64,000 nucleotides of DNA from an uncultured Ignavibacteria bacterium (GTDB taxonomy: Bacteria > Bacteroidota > Ignavibacteria > Tepidaquicellales > OLB5): NCBI GenBank assembly GCA_937873695.1, contig CALMYL010000004.1, positions 62,001 to 126,000 on the forward strand, read 5' to 3'. The position numbers and the translations under genes are program-made. This document shows, piece by piece, positions 25,965 through 33,873 of the stretch (the stretch's first letter is position 1; each line of letters starts with the position of its first letter). Below the pieces are notes generated by a model. That model was given only the letters and a program-made list of their open reading frames with translations. It did no database searches and had not been told where the DNA came from.

Positions 25965-26698
25965 GTAAAAGCTTACTAATTTCAGCTCTCTTAATATTAT
26001 TCGTATTCAGCACAAAACTAATCTCAGGTGATAATGATATATTATCATCATTGCCAGGCGGAGATGAAGAAGAGATTTCTGCAGCAGCTGACTCAACTGA
26101 TGCCCTGACAGTATTTTCAGCAAAGATAAAGGATAAGACCGTTTATATAAACTGGAGGGTTCTTAACCCGAAAGATATTTCATATTTTGAAATATACAGG
26201 CTTGACCCGAAGAAAAAAGACTACAAAAAGATCAACGAAAGCAAAATTCAGAAGGATGATTTCTTCGAGAAGGCAGCCAACAGCACCAGCGGTTTTGTTT
26301 ATATGTACGATTTTGAAGACGAACCCGAAAGAGACGGAGTTTATTTCTACAAAATGAAGGGTTTTTCAGGCAACGGAACTGTTTTATTTGAAGCAGATGA
26401 ACTGAAAATAGGTATAACCGGAATCAAAAATTTCAAGGTTGAGCAGAATACTCCAAACCCGTTCAATCCAACCACAAATATAACATACGAGCTGTTTGAT
26501 GCATCATATGTTAAGCTTAAAGTATTTGATCTTATCGGCAAGGAAATTGCTACATTGGTTGATGCTAACCAGCAAAAAGGCACTTATACAGTAACTTTTG
26601 ATGCTTCGAAGTATGCCAATTTGACAAGCGGTATTTATTTCTATAAGCTTGAAACCGAGAAGTATTCAGAAGTTAAAAAGATGATAATGACGAAGTAG
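25961..26698 (+). CDS. Secreted protein with T9SS sorting domain, overlaps the NuoI-like gene
   Basis: Signal peptide of about 23 residues (LLISALLILFVFSTKLISG). Residues about 45-145 form a fibronectin type III-like domain (AKIKDKTVYINWRVLNP ... YFYKMKGFSGNG). The tail is a type A sorting domain: VEQNTPNPFNPTTNITYELF, then VFDLIGKEIATLVD, ending VKKMIMTK. It starts inside the last codons of the NuoI-like gene by ATGA overlap. A rho-independent terminator lies 60 nt after the stop. Confidence 0.85.
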   Translation: MSKSLLISALLILFVFSTKLISGDNDILSSLPGGDEEEISAAADSTDALTVFSAKIKDKTVYINWRVLNPKDISYFEIYRLDPKKKDYKKINESKIQKDDFFEKAANSTSGFVYMYDFEDEPERDGVYFYKMKGFSGNGTVLFEADELKIGITGIKNFKVEQNTPNPFNPTTNITYELFDASYVKLKVFDLIGKEIATLVDANQQKGTYTVTFDASKYANLTSGIYFYKLETEKYSEVKKMIMTK

Positions 26699-26722
26699 AC
26701 GAATTTGTTCAGCAAATATTCT

Positions 26723-27114
26723 GCTTCCCAAACTCCGGTTTGGGAAGCGAAAACAAAAGGCAGGTTAATTAACCTGCCTTTTTCATTTTCTACGATGCTT
26801 AAAGAGAGCAGAGTTTCATTTGCTCCCAAACTGATCCGACTTACCCTGCTTCCCAAACTCCAGTTTGGGAAGCGAAAAACTTTGAAATTGTATCCCAAAC
26901 TGGTCCGCCACGGCGGATTGGGATACAGGTTTAAAACTGGTTCGCCATGGCTGATTATCTGAAGTACTCTTTCGGAGGCTGTCAGAGTTAAAATTATCAT
27001 TTAATCCCCGCCATATGATATTGTATCCCAAACTGGAGTTTGGGATACAGGGATTAATATAACTGGGTTTGGATGTCGTCATCCAATCTGGTCCGCCATG
27101 GCTGATTGGGTGAC
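26723..27114. repeat. Cluster of five CCCAAACT-family palindromes
   Basis: Copies at 26723-26748 (GCTT/AAGC outer bases), 26848-26873 (GCTT/AAGC), 26890-26926 (GTAT/ATAC outer, TCCGCCACGGCGGA inner hairpin), 27023-27048 (GTAT/ATAC) and 27078-27114 (GTCAT/GTGAC outer, a GGTCCGCCATGG-type inner hairpin). Partial copies lie near 26822 and 26938. They fill the gap between two convergent genes, interrupted by the terminator at 26758-26783. Confidence 0.75.
26758..26783 (+). terminator. Rho-independent terminator of the NuoI-like/T9SS transcript
   Basis: AGGCAGGTTAATTAACCTGCCT is a 22-bp perfect palindrome (26758-26779) followed by TTTTT. It lies 60 nt after the stop of the + strand gene, and the A-run on its other side could let it work for both strands. 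Confidence 0.8.
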
Positions 27115-27143
27115 AGAGTTAACTCGCACGACGAGAATTGTCG

Positions 27144-28301
27144 CTACTTCACTTTCAGCTCAAACTCTTTATCAATTTCGCTGCCTGCGCGCAGGATCTT
27201 GAGCTTAACCTTCTCACCTATTTTCATATCAAGTATGAGTCCCCAGAAATCAGCATCGCTTCCTATCTTTTCACCGTTTACGGAAAGTATTATATCTTCC
27301 GGTTTAATGCCTTCATTATCGGCAGCGCTGCCCTTTTCGACATTCACAACAATTGCGCCGGATACATTTGTGAGTTTAAAATACTGCGCTATGTTTTTAT
27401 CAACTGTCTGCAGCCTGAGACCGATATCATAATTACGCTCAATTTTGCCATCCTTTTTCAGCTTATCAACTATCGCTTTAACTTTGTTCATCGGGATTGC
27501 AAATCCAAGACCGATATTACCTCCGGCCATTGAGTTACCTGTATAAATGAGTGTATTCATACCTATAACTTCGCCAATGCTGTTGACCAGCGGTCCCCCG
27601 CTGTTACCGGAATTAATTGCAGCATCGGTCTGTATCATATTCCTGTAGAACCGGTTCTCGTTGGAATTAAGCTTCATTCCCATAGCGCTTACAACACCTA
27701 CTGTAACGGTAGGTTTCTGATTCACTTCAAATAATCCAAAGGGATTGCCAAGTGCAACTACCCACTCACCAATTATTACATCATCGCTGTTACCAAGCTT
27801 AATGTATGGCAGCCCTGTTTTATTTATTTTAAGCACTGCTATATCACTGTATGAATCCTTTCCGATAATCTCAGCATCCAGGTGATCACCGTTGGTCATA
27901 GATACAGTGACCTTTGTGGCATTTCCAACTACATGGTCATTAGTAATAATATACCCGTCATCTGATATCAGGAAACCTGAACCTAAGCCCTGAACTTCCT
28001 GTTTGTAGCTTCTATCGCCGAAGAATTGCCTGAAAAACGGATCATCGCCGAAAGGGTCGCGGTATTCACGTACTTCTGTCACACTTATACCCACAACAGC
28101 TTTCGATACATCGGCTACAGTACGTGTAATGGCATTTTCGCGGGAATCAGTGATGTTCTGTATCACGCGCTCTCTGCTGATATTTTCATTGGCTTTAAGG
28201 TCGGTTGATTCACCTTTAAATACGTACCTCCCGAAGATAAATCCGGAAGCAAGTACAACCACAAATGTAATTCCCGCAAGTAAGTATTTTGATCTGTTCA
28301 T
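27144..28301 (-). CDS. HtrA/DegP-like serine protease with one PDZ domain
   Basis: Envelope protease and chaperone anchored by an N-terminal helix (about 6-26). The trypsin-like triad is complete: His123 (ITNDHVVG), Asp153 (YSDIAVL) and Ser234 (SGNSGGPL). One PDZ domain follows at about 290-382 (ADNEGIKPEDIILSVNG, GEKVKLKILR). One PDZ and a membrane anchor make it DegS-like in layout, although such proteins are often called DegQ/Do in Bacteroidota. It lies 146 nt downstream of the transketolase genes. A convergent T9SS gene is beyond the repeat cluster. Confidence 0.93.
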   Translation of the reverse strand: MNRSKYLLAGITFVVVLASGFIFGRYVFKGESTDLKANENISRERVIQNITDSRENAITRTVADVSKAVVGISVTEVREYRDPFGDDPFFRQFFGDRSYKQEVQGLGSGFLISDDGYIITNDHVVGNATKVTVSMTNGDHLDAEIIGKDSYSDIAVLKINKTGLPYIKLGNSDDVIIGEWVVALGNPFGLFEVNQKPTVTVGVVSAMGMKLNSNENRFYRNMIQTDAAINSGNSGGPLVNSIGEVIGMNTLIYTGNSMAGGNIGLGFAIPMNKVKAIVDKLKKDGKIERNYDIGLRLQTVDKNIAQYFKLTNVSGAIVVNVEKGSAADNEGIKPEDIILSVNGEKIGSDADFWGLILDMKIGEKVKLKILRAGSEIDKEFELKVK

Positions 28302-28447
28302 TTTAAAAAGTAATTATTGATTATATGTACATAATAAAACCGGCTAAGAGCTATAAAAATTCTCACAAATTTTTATCTATAGTTTACAATTTCGTAAAAT
28401 ACAGTTTTTAGTACCCTTAACCGGTTCTGTTTGAAGACTTTAAAAAA

Positions 28448-29443
28448 TTATTTTTTTCTCTTAATAGCTCTTTTTACTGCTTCAGCAATGTGACGGCTTG
28501 ATATTCCGTATTTTTCATAAAGCTCGGCTGCTTTGCCTGATTCACCGAAAGTATCACTTGCTCCGATAAACTCAACAGGTGCGGGATATTCCTGTGCCAG
28601 CACTTCCGCAACTGCGCCGCCCAGACCCCCTATTTTCTGGTGGTCCTCACAGGTTACAATGCAGCCTGTATCTTTGGCAGCTTTAACAATTGCATCACGG
28701 TCAATAGGCTTTATTGTATGCATATTGATAAGCCTTACTGATATTTTATCCTTTGCCAGCATTTCCAATGCCATCATACTTTCCCAAACCATTAAACCGC
28801 TTGCTATAATTGTACAATCGCTTCCTTCATACAATGTATCTGCTTTGCCGAATTTAAAAGGAGCATTTGGGTTTGTGTAATTTGGTGAGTTATCCCTGTA
28901 AAATCTGATATAAAACGGTTCATTAACTTTAGTGCATTCAATTATCGCGCGGTAAGTCTGATTGTAATCAACCGGCGTAATAACATTCATGTGCGGCAGG
29001 ATTCTCATAATGCCGACATCTTCCAGTGACTGGTGAGTGGCGCCATCGGGTCCTACAGTAAATCCGCAGTGCGAAGCACATATCTTCACATTCATTACAC
29101 TATATGCAATTGACTGCCTTATCTGGTCAAATGGCCTGCCTGTTGCAAACTCACCGTATGTAGAAGCAAAGGGTATCTTGCCGGCTAAAGCCAGCCCTGC
29201 CGCCGTTCCCATCATATCCTGCTCTGCAATACCAACTGAAAAAAACCTATCCGGGTAAGCATCGCGGAACATATCTGTTCTTACAGAGCCGCTAACATCG
29301 CCGCCAAGCACAACAACATCGGGGTTTGATTTGCCGAGCTCAACCAGGGCATCTCCAAATCCCCGTCTAGTTTCCTTTAATTCAGGTTTTGCAAGATCCA
29401 GGTCTTCAATTAAAAAATTCTCAAATTTATGTATGTAGTTCAT
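28448..29443 (-). CDS. Transketolase, C-terminal subunit
   Basis: Carries the pyrimidine-binding and C-terminal domains of transketolase on a separate polypeptide of 331 residues. GIAEQDMMGTAAGLALAG holds the catalytic Glu that activates thiamine diphosphate. HCGFTVGPDGATHQSLEDVG and RFYRDNSP follow, then a C-terminal domain starting near DCTIIASG. Works with the N-terminal subunit encoded at 29945-30835 in the non-oxidative pentose phosphate pathway. Its start is 12 nt after a lipoprotein gene that interrupts the pair. Confidence 0.93.
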   Translation of the reverse strand: MNYIHKFENFLIEDLDLAKPELKETRRGFGDALVELGKSNPDVVVLGGDVSGSVRTDMFRDAYPDRFFSVGIAEQDMMGTAAGLALAGKIPFASTYGEFATGRPFDQIRQSIAYSVMNVKICASHCGFTVGPDGATHQSLEDVGIMRILPHMNVITPVDYNQTYRAIIECTKVNEPFYIRFYRDNSPNYTNPNAPFKFGKADTLYEGSDCTIIASGLMVWESMMALEMLAKDKISVRLINMHTIKPIDRDAIVKAAKDTGCIVTCEDHQKIGGLGGAVAEVLAQEYPAPVEFIGASDTFGESGKAAELYEKYGISSRHIAEAVKRAIKRKK

Positions 29444-29455
29444 ATTTCAGTTTAA

Positions 29456-29932
29456 TTATTGTTGACACTCTTTAACAATTTGTTTGGTTTTAAAAACAGG
29501 CTTGGCTTCAGTCTTGGGTATTTTTACAAGTGTGAATGGTCTTGTAATTGCATCCGTAACAATACAGGTACTGCCCGGTGTTGTTTCTGTTATATTCACG
29601 GTCAGGTTTTTAGTTTCTGTAATACTATCAATAGCCACCATGAAGCCGCCGTTACTACGGTTACCTATAAAGACCGCTACAACGCTGTTCTTATTGAAAT
29701 CAACGACAGGAATCCGTGGCATTTGGTCGAGGTTTTTATAAACATCTGCCATTAATTTCTGGTAATCATCATTATTATTAAGCAGCACTTCGCGTTTATC
29801 TTCTATTGCGGAATATGTTCCGTCAAGAATGATCTCCATAGGAAGTTTTTTTTCATCATTACCCTGGGTAGAGCATCCGCCGAAAAATAACGAAATAAAA
29901 AACACGGCAGTTAACAATATATTTGCTTTCAT
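29456..29932 (-). CDS. PrcB-type lipoprotein between the transketolase halves
   Basis: Lipoprotein signal with lipobox FFGGC (Cys about 20). The mature part has a Pro/Asp-rich segment, VDFNKNSVVAVFIGNRSNGG and VNITETTPGSTCIVTDAITRPFTLVKIPK. This matches the PrcB C-terminal domain (PRTP-associated family), found in exported proteins of spirochaetes and Bacteroidota. It is separated from both transketolase genes by 12 nt, so it is almost surely co-translated from one mRNA. Its link to a cytosolic enzyme is puzzling. Confidence 0.75.
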   Translation of the reverse strand: MKANILLTAVFFISLFFGGCSTQGNDEKKLPMEIILDGTYSAIEDKREVLLNNNDDYQKLMADVYKNLDQMPRIPVVDFNKNSVVAVFIGNRSNGGFMVAIDSITETKNLTVNITETTPGSTCIVTDAITRPFTLVKIPKTEAKPVFKTKQIVKECQQ

Positions 29933-29944
29933 AGTTTTTATGAT

Positions 29945-30835
29945 CTATTTTTCTTTATAGTAATCAACAAAATCACCATACTTTGTTGCAGGTAACTCAC
30001 TCAATGCAATCTTACCCTGTTCATCATTTGGCGGAACGCCGTGCCATTTGTAGTTATCTTCCATAAATGAAACTCCCCTGCCCATTTTAGTATAAGCAAT
30101 TATACAACTTGGTTTGCCTTTAACTTTTTTTGCAGCATCAATTGTCTCAAGAACCTCTTTCATGTTATGACCGTCAATTTCAAATACTTCAAAACCAAAT
30201 GCCTTCCATTTATCGGCAAGTGGCTCGAGAACCTGCACATTTTCTGTACGGTTATCTATCTGACAATGGTTCCTGTCAACAATAACCGTCAGGTTATCAG
30301 TCTTGTGATGATGAGCAGTCATAGCCGCTTCCCAAATCTGCCCTTCGGCAAGCTCGCCATCGCCGCAAATGCAGTAAACATGATTTGGTTCCCCGGAAAG
30401 CCTTAATCCAAGCGCTGTACCAACTGCAATTGATAAGCCCTGGCCAAGTGCACCTGAAGCTATCTCAACACCGGGCAAGCCGTGAGTTTTAAGCGGTGCG
30501 GGGTGACCCTGCAGCCTGCCGTTAACTTTTCTCAATGTGGTTAATTCATCCAGCGGAAAATATCCCCGCCTTGAAAGTGTTGCGTACCACACCGGAGCCA
30601 CATGCCCTATTGAAAGGAACACAAAATCTCTTTCAGCATTATAAGGATCTTCGGGCAGCAGGTTCAGCTTATTGAAATACAGTGCTGTGAAAATATCCGC
30701 AAGCCCTAAGGGTCCGCCGGAATGACCTGATTTGGATATAAGCAGCATATTGATGATATCACGCCTTATCTGGCGCGCCATTTCGTTAAGATCATCAATA
30801 TCTGTAAAAACCGGGTTCTTTAAATTAGGAAACAT
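29945..30835 (-). CDS. Transketolase, N-terminal subunit
   Basis: The thiamine-diphosphate pyrophosphate-binding half of transketolase, 296 residues. Family motifs: SKSGHSGGPLGLADIFTALY, GHPAPLKTHGLPGVEIASGALGQGLSIAVG, and the TPP motif GDGELAEGQIWEAA followed by VDRNHCQID. Split transketolases are found in archaea and in several bacterial groups. The gene precedes the lipoprotein and C-terminal subunit genes at 12-nt spacings, and follows plsY. Confidence 0.94.
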   Translation of the reverse strand: MFPNLKNPVFTDIDDLNEMARQIRRDIINMLLISKSGHSGGPLGLADIFTALYFNKLNLLPEDPYNAERDFVFLSIGHVAPVWYATLSRRGYFPLDELTTLRKVNGRLQGHPAPLKTHGLPGVEIASGALGQGLSIAVGTALGLRLSGEPNHVYCICGDGELAEGQIWEAAMTAHHHKTDNLTVIVDRNHCQIDNRTENVQVLEPLADKWKAFGFEVFEIDGHNMKEVLETIDAAKKVKGKPSCIIAYTKMGRGVSFMEDNYKWHGVPPNDEQGKIALSELPATKYGDFVDYYKEK

Positions 30836-30869
30836 ATTTATTCTTTATGTTTATGGTTATATGAATGAA

Positions 30870-31499
30870 TTAACTGATTTTATTTTTTTTAAAAACTTCG
30901 GTGTGGCGAGAAAGGATTACTATTGTAATTATAATCGAAAAAATTGTAAAATAGTTCAGCGAAAATCCCCGGACATCACTGTTAACAACCAAAAAACCGA
31001 AGAAGTTTATCAACAGAACATAAAACGGCAGCAAAAACGTGGCTATTGTATTGGCTATTAAAACTTTTCTTTTCAGCATAAATACAACAAGCCAAACTAT
31101 ACACCAGCCGAAAAATATATAGTAATTAACCACCATAAATATTCCGGCACCTGTTGCAAGGCCCCTGCCGCCTTTGAACTTAAGCCAAACGGGATAATTG
31201 TGACCCAGTATGAGCGCACTTGCTCCCAGCATAACACTCAGGTAAGGATGCGGCATAATGAACATCATAAAATATACCGGCAGAATTCCTTTCAAAATAT
31301 CTATCATCAGTACAGCAGCCCCAATAAATTTTGACTTCGATACGGTAAATGAATTCAGTGTGCCAACATTCCCTGAGCCCTCTTTGGTGAGATCTTTATT
31401 GGTTTTATACTTAACCAGCAAGTAAGCCGTGGGAAATGAACCTATTATATAACAAAGAACAAAAATTACAAGATTATTTACTGTAAATAACTCAGTCAT
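30870..31499 (-). CDS. plsY: Glycerol-3-phosphate acyltransferase PlsY
   Basis: Membrane acyltransferase that moves the acyl group of acyl-phosphate to glycerol-3-phosphate, the first step of phospholipid synthesis. The three conserved cytoplasmic motifs are visible: GSFPTAYLL, KEGSGNVGTLNSF, and GHNYPVWLKFKGGRGLATG. Five or more membrane helices, 209 residues. It lies 9 nt after pheS. Confidence 0.95.
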   Translation of the reverse strand: MTELFTVNNLVIFVLCYIIGSFPTAYLLVKYKTNKDLTKEGSGNVGTLNSFTVSKSKFIGAAVLMIDILKGILPVYFMMFIMPHPYLSVMLGASALILGHNYPVWLKFKGGRGLATGAGIFMVVNYYIFFGWCIVWLVVFMLKRKVLIANTIATFLLPFYVLLINFFGFLVVNSDVRGFSLNYFTIFSIIITIVILSRHTEVFKKNKIS

Positions 31500-31508
31500 T
31501 TATCTTTA

Positions 31509-32528
31509 CTAAAACTGGTCAAGGAATCGCACATCATTCTGATAAAAAGTACGGATATCCTTTATACCGTACTTCATCATCGTAATTCTTTCCATACCCA
31601 TACCAAACGCATAACCTGTAAATTCTTCGGGATCAATATCAACAGAACGGAATACATTCGGGTCAACCATGCCGCAGCCTCCTATTTCAAGCCAGCCTGT
31701 ATCTTTACAGGTCTTGCAGCCTTTGCCGCCGCAGATGAAGCATGAAATATCGATCTGTCCGGAAGGTTCAGTGAACGGGAAGAAGCTTGGAATAAACCTG
31801 ATCTTTGTGCTTTCTCCGTAGAATTTCTTGAAGAAGTACGCGAGAACTCCCTTGAGATCCTGCATACTGACATTCTTATCAACATACAATCCTTCAAGCT
31901 GATGGAACATAAAATAATTCTTGTAAGTGACCGTTTCATTCCTGAAAACCTTACCCGGGCTTATTATCCTTAGCGGGGGTTTATTGGCAAGCATGGTACG
32001 TATCTGAACAGGTGAGGTATGTGTGCGAAGCACGTACTTTTTATCCTTATCAAGTTTGCTCTGTACATAAAAAGTATCCTGCATATCTCGGGCAGGATGG
32101 TGCACCGGCGTATTAAGCGCGTCAAAGTTATAGAATTCTTCTTCCAGCTCAGGTCCATCTGTGACCTTAAAGCCAATTTCACGGAAGATCTTTACCATTT
32201 CCGCAAGGGTTTGGGAAATTAAATGCTCCCTGCCTATGCTGAACTCAGCAGCAGGCAGAGTAAGATCAATATTTTCCTTTGCGGATGAAGTATCTTCAAA
32301 CTGCTCTTTAAGCGAATTATATTTGCCTTCAGCCAGTTTTTTTACTTCATTAAGTTTTTTTCCAACAACAGGTTTTTCTTCCCTGCTAACGCTTTTAAGT
32401 TCTTCAAAAAGCGTTGTAAGCAAACCGTTGCGTGAAATGAACTTAAGCCTGAAGTTTTCAAGGTCTTCCGGATTTGCGACAGGAAATGAACTAATTTCCT
32501 GTTCTATTTTTTCAAGATCAGACAGCAT
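31509..32528 (-). CDS. pheS: Phenylalanyl-tRNA synthetase alpha subunit
   Basis: Class II aminoacyl-tRNA synthetase subunit, 339 residues. An N-terminal coiled coil (1-90) precedes the catalytic core with VHHPARDMQDTFYV (motif 1 region), RTHTSPVQIRTM, FHQLEGLYVDK and GYAFGMGMERITMM (motif 3). A CxxC-like pair in CFICGGKGCKTC is seen. The beta subunit gene, pheT, does not follow; plsY is next. It completes the thrS-infC-rpmI-rplT-pheS cluster seen in many bacteria. Confidence 0.96.
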   Translation of the reverse strand: MLSDLEKIEQEISSFPVANPEDLENFRLKFISRNGLLTTLFEELKSVSREEKPVVGKKLNEVKKLAEGKYNSLKEQFEDTSSAKENIDLTLPAAEFSIGREHLISQTLAEMVKIFREIGFKVTDGPELEEEFYNFDALNTPVHHPARDMQDTFYVQSKLDKDKKYVLRTHTSPVQIRTMLANKPPLRIISPGKVFRNETVTYKNYFMFHQLEGLYVDKNVSMQDLKGVLAYFFKKFYGESTKIRFIPSFFPFTEPSGQIDISCFICGGKGCKTCKDTGWLEIGGCGMVDPNVFRSVDIDPEEFTGYAFGMGMERITMMKYGIKDIRTFYQNDVRFLDQF

Positions 32529-32558
32529 TAACTGATATACTTTTAATTAACTGCAGAA

Positions 32559-32906
32559 TTAGCTCATTGCAAATTTTACAACTTCTGTAAACGCAGCAGG
32601 ATTATCATATGCCAGCTGAGCAAGTACTTTCCTGTTGATATCAATATTCTTTTTGTGCAGTGCGCCTATTAATTTTGAATATGTTGTGTTGTTATCCCTT
32701 GCGGCAGCGTTAATTCTTACTGTCCAAATATTGCGCATAACTCTTTTTTTAAGCTTTCTGCCTGAATATGCGTGCTGACCTGCTTTTTCAACGCTGTGTT
32801 TTGCGACTGTAGTTACTTTACTTCTTCTTCCCCAGTAGCCTTTCGCTTTGGCTAGCATTCTCTTGCGTCTTTTCCTTGATGCTACTGAATTTACTGAACG
32901 AGGCAT
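32559..32906 (-). CDS. rplT: 50S ribosomal protein L20
   Basis: Primary 23S rRNA-binding protein needed early in large-subunit assembly. The 115-residue product starts [17 protein letters not shown] and contains [20 protein letters not shown] and RDLWIVRINAA-like [18 protein letters not shown] sequence lies 10 nt before the ATG. It is 43 nt after rpmI. In other bacteria, L20 represses this operon through mRNA mimicry; no such site was evaluated here. Confidence 0.97.
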   Translation of the reverse strand: MPRSVNSVASRKRRKRMLAKAKGYWGRRSKVTTVAKHSVEKAGQHAYSGRKLKKRVMRNIWTVRINAAARDNNTTYSKLIGALHKKNIDINRKVLAQLAYDNPAAFTEVVKFAMS

Positions 32907-32949
32907 TTTGTTATATCTCCTGTGTTATATTATTTTTATATATCATTTA

Positions 32950-33144
32950 TTAAGCTAAAAGCATTCTTTTTACTCTTTTTGCGTCTGCATCAGAAACAAT
33001 GGCATCATGTCTGAGCTGTCTTATTCTTTTTGCTGATTTTTTTGTGAGTATGTGTCTTTTTAGAGAATGTTTTCTTTTAACCTTTCCGGAAGCAGTTACC
33101 TTGAATGATTTTGCTGCGCCGCGGTTTGATTTCATCTTTGGCAT
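32950..33144 (-). CDS. rpmI: 50S ribosomal protein L35
   Basis: 64 residues, starting [20 protein letters not shown] and continuing [22 protein letters not shown]. All are typical of L35. An AAGG sequence lies seven nt upstream of the ATG. It lies between infC (45-nt gap) and rplT (43-nt gap). Confidence 0.97.
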   Translation of the reverse strand: MPKMKSNRGAAKSFKVTASGKVKRKHSLKRHILTKKSAKRIRQLRHDAIVSDADAKRVKRMLLA

Positions 33145-33189
33145 ATTAATACCTTACTTTCGTTAATTATTGATTTTCTTTTTTAAATG

Positions 33190-33816
33190 TTATTTATCTG
33201 CCGGTGCTTCAGTTTCAGCCTTAGGCTGAGCTTTTGTTTCCACCGGATTATCTGCCTGTTTGCCTTTTTCCTGGTTCTTTTTGTAATCTTCAATCTTTTT
33301 CTTATCGGGAATGAGCATAACAGTAAGATACCGGCCTTCCATTTTGGGAGGCTGCTCGATCTTGCCTACAACTGTAAGCCTTTCCAGTATCTCATCCATC
33401 AGTTTCCTGCCGATATCCTGGTGAACCATCATCCTGCCGATGAAGATAATTGTAGCTTTTACTTTGTGGCCCTGCACAAGGAACTCAACAAGGTGGCGGC
33501 ATTTGAAATCCATGTCATGAGTATCAGTATTTGGATGGAAACGGATCTCCTTAAGCTGTGTAGAAGTTTTGCTCTTTTTCTGTTCTTTTTCTTTCTTCTG
33601 CTTCTCGTAATTATACTTGCCAAAATCACCTATTTTACAAACAGGCGGTTTGGCGTTTGGTGATACTTCAATGAGGTCAAGATCTTTTGATCTTGCCATT
33701 CTAAGGGCTTCCTGGGTAGGTTTTACGCCGGCCTGGTCGCCGTTCTCATCAATAACCCTTACTTCGGGAACACGAATCTGTTCATTGATGCGTGTTTTGA
33801 TCTTTCTTTCCTTAAT
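33190..33816 (-). CDS. infC: Translation initiation factor IF-3 with an ATT start
   Basis: IF-3 keeps ribosomal subunits apart and proof-reads the initiator tRNA. The conventional ATG at 33699 is too late: reading upstream in frame gives RTNEQI-type sequence RINEQIRVPEVRVIDENG and QAGVKPTQEALRMARSKDLD, the normal IF-3 N-terminal domain. The frame reaches ATT at 33816-33814, with AAGGAG six nt before it, so that rare start is chosen (208 residues). The C-terminal tail after IDYKKN is rich in Glu/Ala/Lys and looks disordered. Use of AUU is known in E. coli infC, where it supports autoregulation by IF-3. Confidence 0.94.
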   Translation of the reverse strand: MKERKIKTRINEQIRVPEVRVIDENGDQAGVKPTQEALRMARSKDLDLIEVSPNAKPPVCKIGDFGKYNYEKQKKEKEQKKSKTSTQLKEIRFHPNTDTHDMDFKCRHLVEFLVQGHKVKATIIFIGRMMVHQDIGRKLMDEILERLTVVGKIEQPPKMEGRYLTVMLIPDKKKIEDYKKNQEKGKQADNPVETKAQPKAETEAPADK

Positions 33817-33827
33817 GATTAACTCCT
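33814..33827 (-). promoter_or_regulatory. infC ribosome binding site and ATT start codon
   Basis: On the minus strand AGGAG (33827-33823) is followed by six nt and the in-frame ATT (33816-33814). A clear Shine-Dalgarno with a rare start is notable in a lineage where SD motifs are often absent; it decides the gene start. Confidence 0.8.
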
Positions 33828-33873
33828 TTAAAAGTTATAAAATTTTGATGCTTAATATATTTTTCTTTAGATC

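Noticed and set aside
26723-27114. Palindrome cluster as a CRISPR array
   Set aside because: The units are self-complementary, unevenly spaced and not separated by spacers of constant length; no cas gene is in the window.
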